This document shows positions 4,240-6,463 of a DNA stretch of 6,463 nucleotides, piece after piece. The stretch comes from Candidatus Krumholzibacteriia bacterium (GTDB lineage Bacteria; Krumholzibacteriota; Krumholzibacteriia; LZORAL124-64-63), in the NCBI GenBank assembly GCA_016744275.1, contig JADGEP010000073.1:6260-12722 (forward strand). Reading direction: 5' to 3'. Below the pieces are notes generated by a model that was not told the DNA's origin, searched no databases, and was given only the letters and a program-made list of their open reading frames with translations. A program made the translations under genes and the position numbers. The number at the start of each line of letters is the position of its first letter. Position 1 is the stretch's first letter.

Positions 4240-5130
4240 ATGAGCACGATCAGGAATGCTTTTTTGGTGGCCATGATGGCGGCGCCCCTGCTGGTGGCGT
4301 CGGCTTCGGCTGACCAGGAAATCAACGAGACGGTGAAAGCCAAGGCCCACGGTCTGGTGACGGTGGAGAACATCGCCGGCTCTATTGAGGTGATCGGCTG
4401 GGATCGCAACGAGGTGAAGGTCGAAGGGCGGTTGACGGGTGATGCCCAGAAGCTGTTGCTCGACGGTGGCAAGAAGACACGGATCAAGGTCAAGTATCCG
4501 CGTCGCAGCAAGAACCTCGATGGTGGTGCCGAGTTGGTCATTCACGTACCGGCCGGCAGTCGGGTGGATGTCGAGTGCATCAGCGCCACGGTGGAAGTCC
4601 GCGGCGTCAACGGCACAATCGATGCGGAATCCATCAGTGGCAGCGTTGCCGTCAGTGGCCGTTGCGAATCGGTGGAAGCAGAATCCATCAGCGGTGATGT
4701 TGTGGTCGACTGCGATTCCGATGAAGTCAGTCTGGCCAGTATCAGCGGCAACGTCGAAGCAACTGGCGGCACCAGTGAGGTGGAAGCCGAAACAGTCACT
4801 GGCGACATCACCCTGAAGTTCGACAAATTTCTTGGGCTGAATGTGGAATCAGTGGCCGGCGATGCTGTGGTTGTTGGCGATCTTGATTCCGGGGGCAACT
4901 TCGGTTTCGAATTGCACAGTGGCACCCTGCGCCTGACTGTGCCGTCTGATGTGAGTGCCGACTTCCGCGTCGAAACATTCTCCGGTGGCATCGACAATGG
5001 CTTCGGCCAGAAGTCACGCAAGACGAGCAAGTATGCGCCGGGGCGCGAACTGGAGTTCACCAACGGCAGCGGTGATGCGCGCGTGCGGATCGACACTTTC
5101 AGCGGCGATGTGATCATCAAGAAAAACTGA
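4240..5130 (+). CDS. Secreted DUF4097-type beta-repeat protein (putative adhesin-like family)
   Basis: This 296-residue exported protein has a signal peptide (1-24, cleavage likely after SASA). The body is nearly all short beta strands: an N-terminal segment (VTVENIAGSIEVIGWDRNEVKVEG) and a repeat zone where CISA, SISG, SISG, SISG and TVTG recur at residues 113, 131, 149, 167 and 185, exactly 18 apart, with a degenerate unit at about 204. Late echoes are VETFSGG and IDTFSGDV. Regular turns of this kind fit a beta-solenoid, as in DUF4097/DUF4098 proteins, whose biochemical role is unclear. AGGAGG lies seven bases before the ATG. It begins 77 bp behind the anti-sigma gene on the same strand and is probably in the operon. 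Such proteins often accompany ECF modules, so it may be an envelope target or part of signal reception. Confidence 0.87.
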   Translation: MSTIRNAFLVAMMAAPLLVASASADQEINETVKAKAHGLVTVENIAGSIEVIGWDRNEVKVEGRLTGDAQKLLLDGGKKTRIKVKYPRRSKNLDGGAELVIHVPAGSRVDVECISATVEVRGVNGTIDAESISGSVAVSGRCESVEAESISGDVVVDCDSDEVSLASISGNVEATGGTSEVEAETVTGDITLKFDKFLGLNVESVAGDAVVVGDLDSGGNFGFELHSGTLRLTVPSDVSADFRVETFSGGIDNGFGQKSRKTSKYAPGRELEFTNGSGDARVRIDTFSGDVIIKKN

Positions 5131-5173
5131 CCCGCAAAAGGGTGAATGCCCGGACCCGCAGGACATAAAAATA

Positions 5174-5195
5174 GGGCCCCCTTTGCAGGGGGCCC
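5174..5195. terminator. Bidirectional intrinsic terminator between DUF4097 gene and porin
   Basis: GGGCCCCC (5174-5181) pairs perfectly with GGGGGCCC (5188-5195) around the loop TTTGCA. On the minus strand the stem is followed closely by TATTTTTAT, a good U tract for ending the porin message; on plus it is followed by CATTTCATTCTATT, weaker. It lies between two converging stop codons (5130 and 5220). Confidence 0.85.
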
Positions 5196-5219
5196 CATTT
5201 CATTCTATTCGTCGTCGAA

Positions 5220-6344
5220 TTAGAACTTCAGGTAACCACCAACGCTGGCGCCAGTCGCGCTCTCAGCCATGCCACCGTCGTCCATCGAAGGATAGACCAT
5301 GCCGGTCCAGCCGTTGTTGCCCAACGGAGCCATCGCATTGTCATCATTGGACATGATGGCATACTGCGCGTAGAACGTGACGGCCTTGGTCACAGGATGA
5401 TCAACACCGAAGCTGATCTTGTTGTAGCCGTCGTCGTCGACGTCCGTGTTGGGGTCGGTCATGTAGTAGGCAGCCTTGACGTGCCACTTCGGGGCAGCCT
5501 TGAAGAGACCCTCGAAACCAATGGTCGTAGCGCTGACACCGTCGACGCCGCGAACATTGCTGACAGCCTGATACAGGGCAGCCACGCCGAATTTCTCAGC
5601 GTTGTAACGGCCGGCACCACGCAGGACGCCTTCGGCTTCGGCGTCGGTGACACCGTCGTCGTTGCCGTCAAAGAAGCCGGCGCTCAAGGTCTCGTAACCC
5701 AGACCCAGGAAGAAATCTTCCGGAGCATAATAAACCATGCCACTGAAAGCGCTGGCGCCTTCGGCGTCAGGGTTGGTCCAGTCGGAGCTGTCCAGCACGT
5801 GGGCGAACTGGCCACCGAAGCCGTTCTCCATGGCAGGCAGCACATAAACCAACACGTTCTCGACCCGCATGTCGTGACCCATGGTCATGTCGCGGAAATC
5901 GCCAACGGTGTCCTTGAAGAACGTCGCCTTGCGGCCCAGGGTCTTCACGGGAGTATCGTGGATACCACCGAGGAAAGTACCCCAGTCGCCCTTGAGACCA
6001 ATGAAGGTGTTGCGGTTGGCGAGGCCATTGTTGGTCTTGATAGTGACTTCATCACCATTGTCATCCGTGTAAGTCTTGGAGCCGCCCTTTTGGGCCATGT
6101 TCAGGCTCTGCTCGAACTGCCAGATGGCGGTGAAGTTCTCGTTCAGTTCATACCCACCCTTGATGCCGAAGCGTGAGGTGTTGCTGGTCAGGCTAAAGCC
6201 GCTCTCGTTGCCGTCGTTCAGCATATTGATCGACGTGTGAAGCTTGCCATAGACTTTGTAGGTCATGTCGCCGGCCAGGGCGGTGCCCGCAGCCAAAACG
6301 ATCAACAGGACCATCAGCGTGGTGAAAACCTTCGAATTAAACAA
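5220..6344 (-). CDS. Outer-membrane porin (Gram-negative general porin type)
   Basis: The 374-residue precursor has a signal peptide (1-24, cleavage after TALA) and a mature part of about 350 residues built of alternating beta strands. It opens with YKVYGKLHTSIN and SRFGIKGGYELNENFTAIWQFEQS, typical of trimeric 16-strand porins, and ends YLKF; the terminal Phe is the usual signal for the Bam machinery. The stretch RNTFIGLKGDWGTFLGGIHDTPVK is the expected region before the constriction loop. It should allow diffusion of small hydrophilic solutes. Acidic loops near 226-236 (DxNxDGxxD) and 301-306 (DxDxDG) look able to bind calcium. The start is TTG 6344, six bases behind AAGGAGG; a TTG at 6365 would place that Shine-Dalgarno inside the gene. 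It is monocistronic here with its own terminator. Substrate preference is unknown. Confidence 0.88.
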   Translation of the reverse strand: MFNSKVFTTLMVLLIVLAAGTALAGDMTYKVYGKLHTSINMLNDGNESGFSLTSNTSRFGIKGGYELNENFTAIWQFEQSLNMAQKGGSKTYTDDNGDEVTIKTNNGLANRNTFIGLKGDWGTFLGGIHDTPVKTLGRKATFFKDTVGDFRDMTMGHDMRVENVLVYVLPAMENGFGGQFAHVLDSSDWTNPDAEGASAFSGMVYYAPEDFFLGLGYETLSAGFFDGNDDGVTDAEAEGVLRGAGRYNAEKFGVAALYQAVSNVRGVDGVSATTIGFEGLFKAAPKWHVKAAYYMTDPNTDVDDDGYNKISFGVDHPVTKAVTFYAQYAIMSNDDNAMAPLGNNGWTGMVYPSMDDGGMAESATGASVGGYLKF

Positions 6345-6350
6345 TTCGGA

Positions 6351-6357
6351 CCTCCTT
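6351..6357 (-). promoter_or_regulatory. Strong ribosome binding site that sets a TTG start for the porin
   Basis: AAGGAGG on the minus strand lies six bases before TTG 6344-6342. The predicted product then begins directly with a normal signal peptide (MFNSKVF, then hydrophobic core). The upstream leader (6358-6463) contains a small hairpin GGTTC/GAACC (about 6370-6385) and an AT-rich patch around 6421-6430; no confident promoter hexamers are seen before the window ends. Confidence 0.8.
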
Positions 6358-6463
6358 GAAATCAACTGGGGTTCTTCCGGGAACCGATGCGCCCGAAATC
6401 GAGCGCTCTTGCCAAATACAGATAATTTTCGTATCCGTATACTCTGGCATTCTTAGAGCGCCG

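Noticed and set aside
5397..6176. A 259-codon open frame on the plus strand inside the porin gene
   Set aside because: It is antisense to a well-supported porin with signal peptide and terminal Phe; the Val/Gly-rich product matches nothing I recognise.

Overview
The window is chromosomal DNA from a Gram-negative (two-membrane) bacterium, fairly rich in G+C by eye. The evidence for two membranes is an exported lipoprotein, a beta-barrel porin ending in Phe, and Sec signal peptides. The glucose-6-phosphate isomerase is of the shorter Bacillus/Thermotoga-like type and the peroxide regulator is a true PerR, so an enteric or pseudomonad host is unlikely. A deltaproteobacterial-like or FCB-group (possibly uncultured) lineage is my guess; the sequence does not fix the phylum.

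Layout. 1-312 is the 3' end of pgi (+). 313-578 is a regulatory gap with two hairpins, a candidate promoter and a cluster of short repeats. 579-1391 is a two-domain exported lipoprotein (+, GTG start). 1392-1660 has no gene but holds two very long perfect hairpins (1403-1498 and 1542-1650). 1661-2278 is a typical 2-Cys peroxiredoxin (-) and 2396-2815 is perR (-), upstream of it on the same strand. 2816-3033 is a divergent promoter region. 3034-5130 is a cluster on +: ECF sigma factor, membrane anti-sigma factor overlapping it by 8 bp, and a secreted DUF4097-type repeat protein. 5174-5195 is a bidirectional terminator. 5220-6344 is a porin (-) that starts at TTG.

How the genes work together. 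PerR and the peroxiredoxin form a peroxide-sensing and peroxide-removing pair. The sigma/anti-sigma/DUF4097 genes look like an envelope-stress module in which the membrane protein holds the sigma factor until a signal arrives. A candidate ECF-type promoter (AAC, then CGTC) ahead of the sigma gene suggests it activates itself.

The most unusual item is the hairpin pair. Each lies 10-11 nt behind the stop codon of one of two convergent genes. The stems are 29 and 34 bp, perfect, and unrelated in sequence. Both enclose the same core, GTCCTCGCCT - small hairpin - GGCTGCGGATT, each reading in the direction of its own gene. The small hairpin differs between copies by compensatory changes. I do not recognise this as a described repeat or RNA family. 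It may be a structured 3' UTR/terminator element or a mobile palindrome with site-specific arms.
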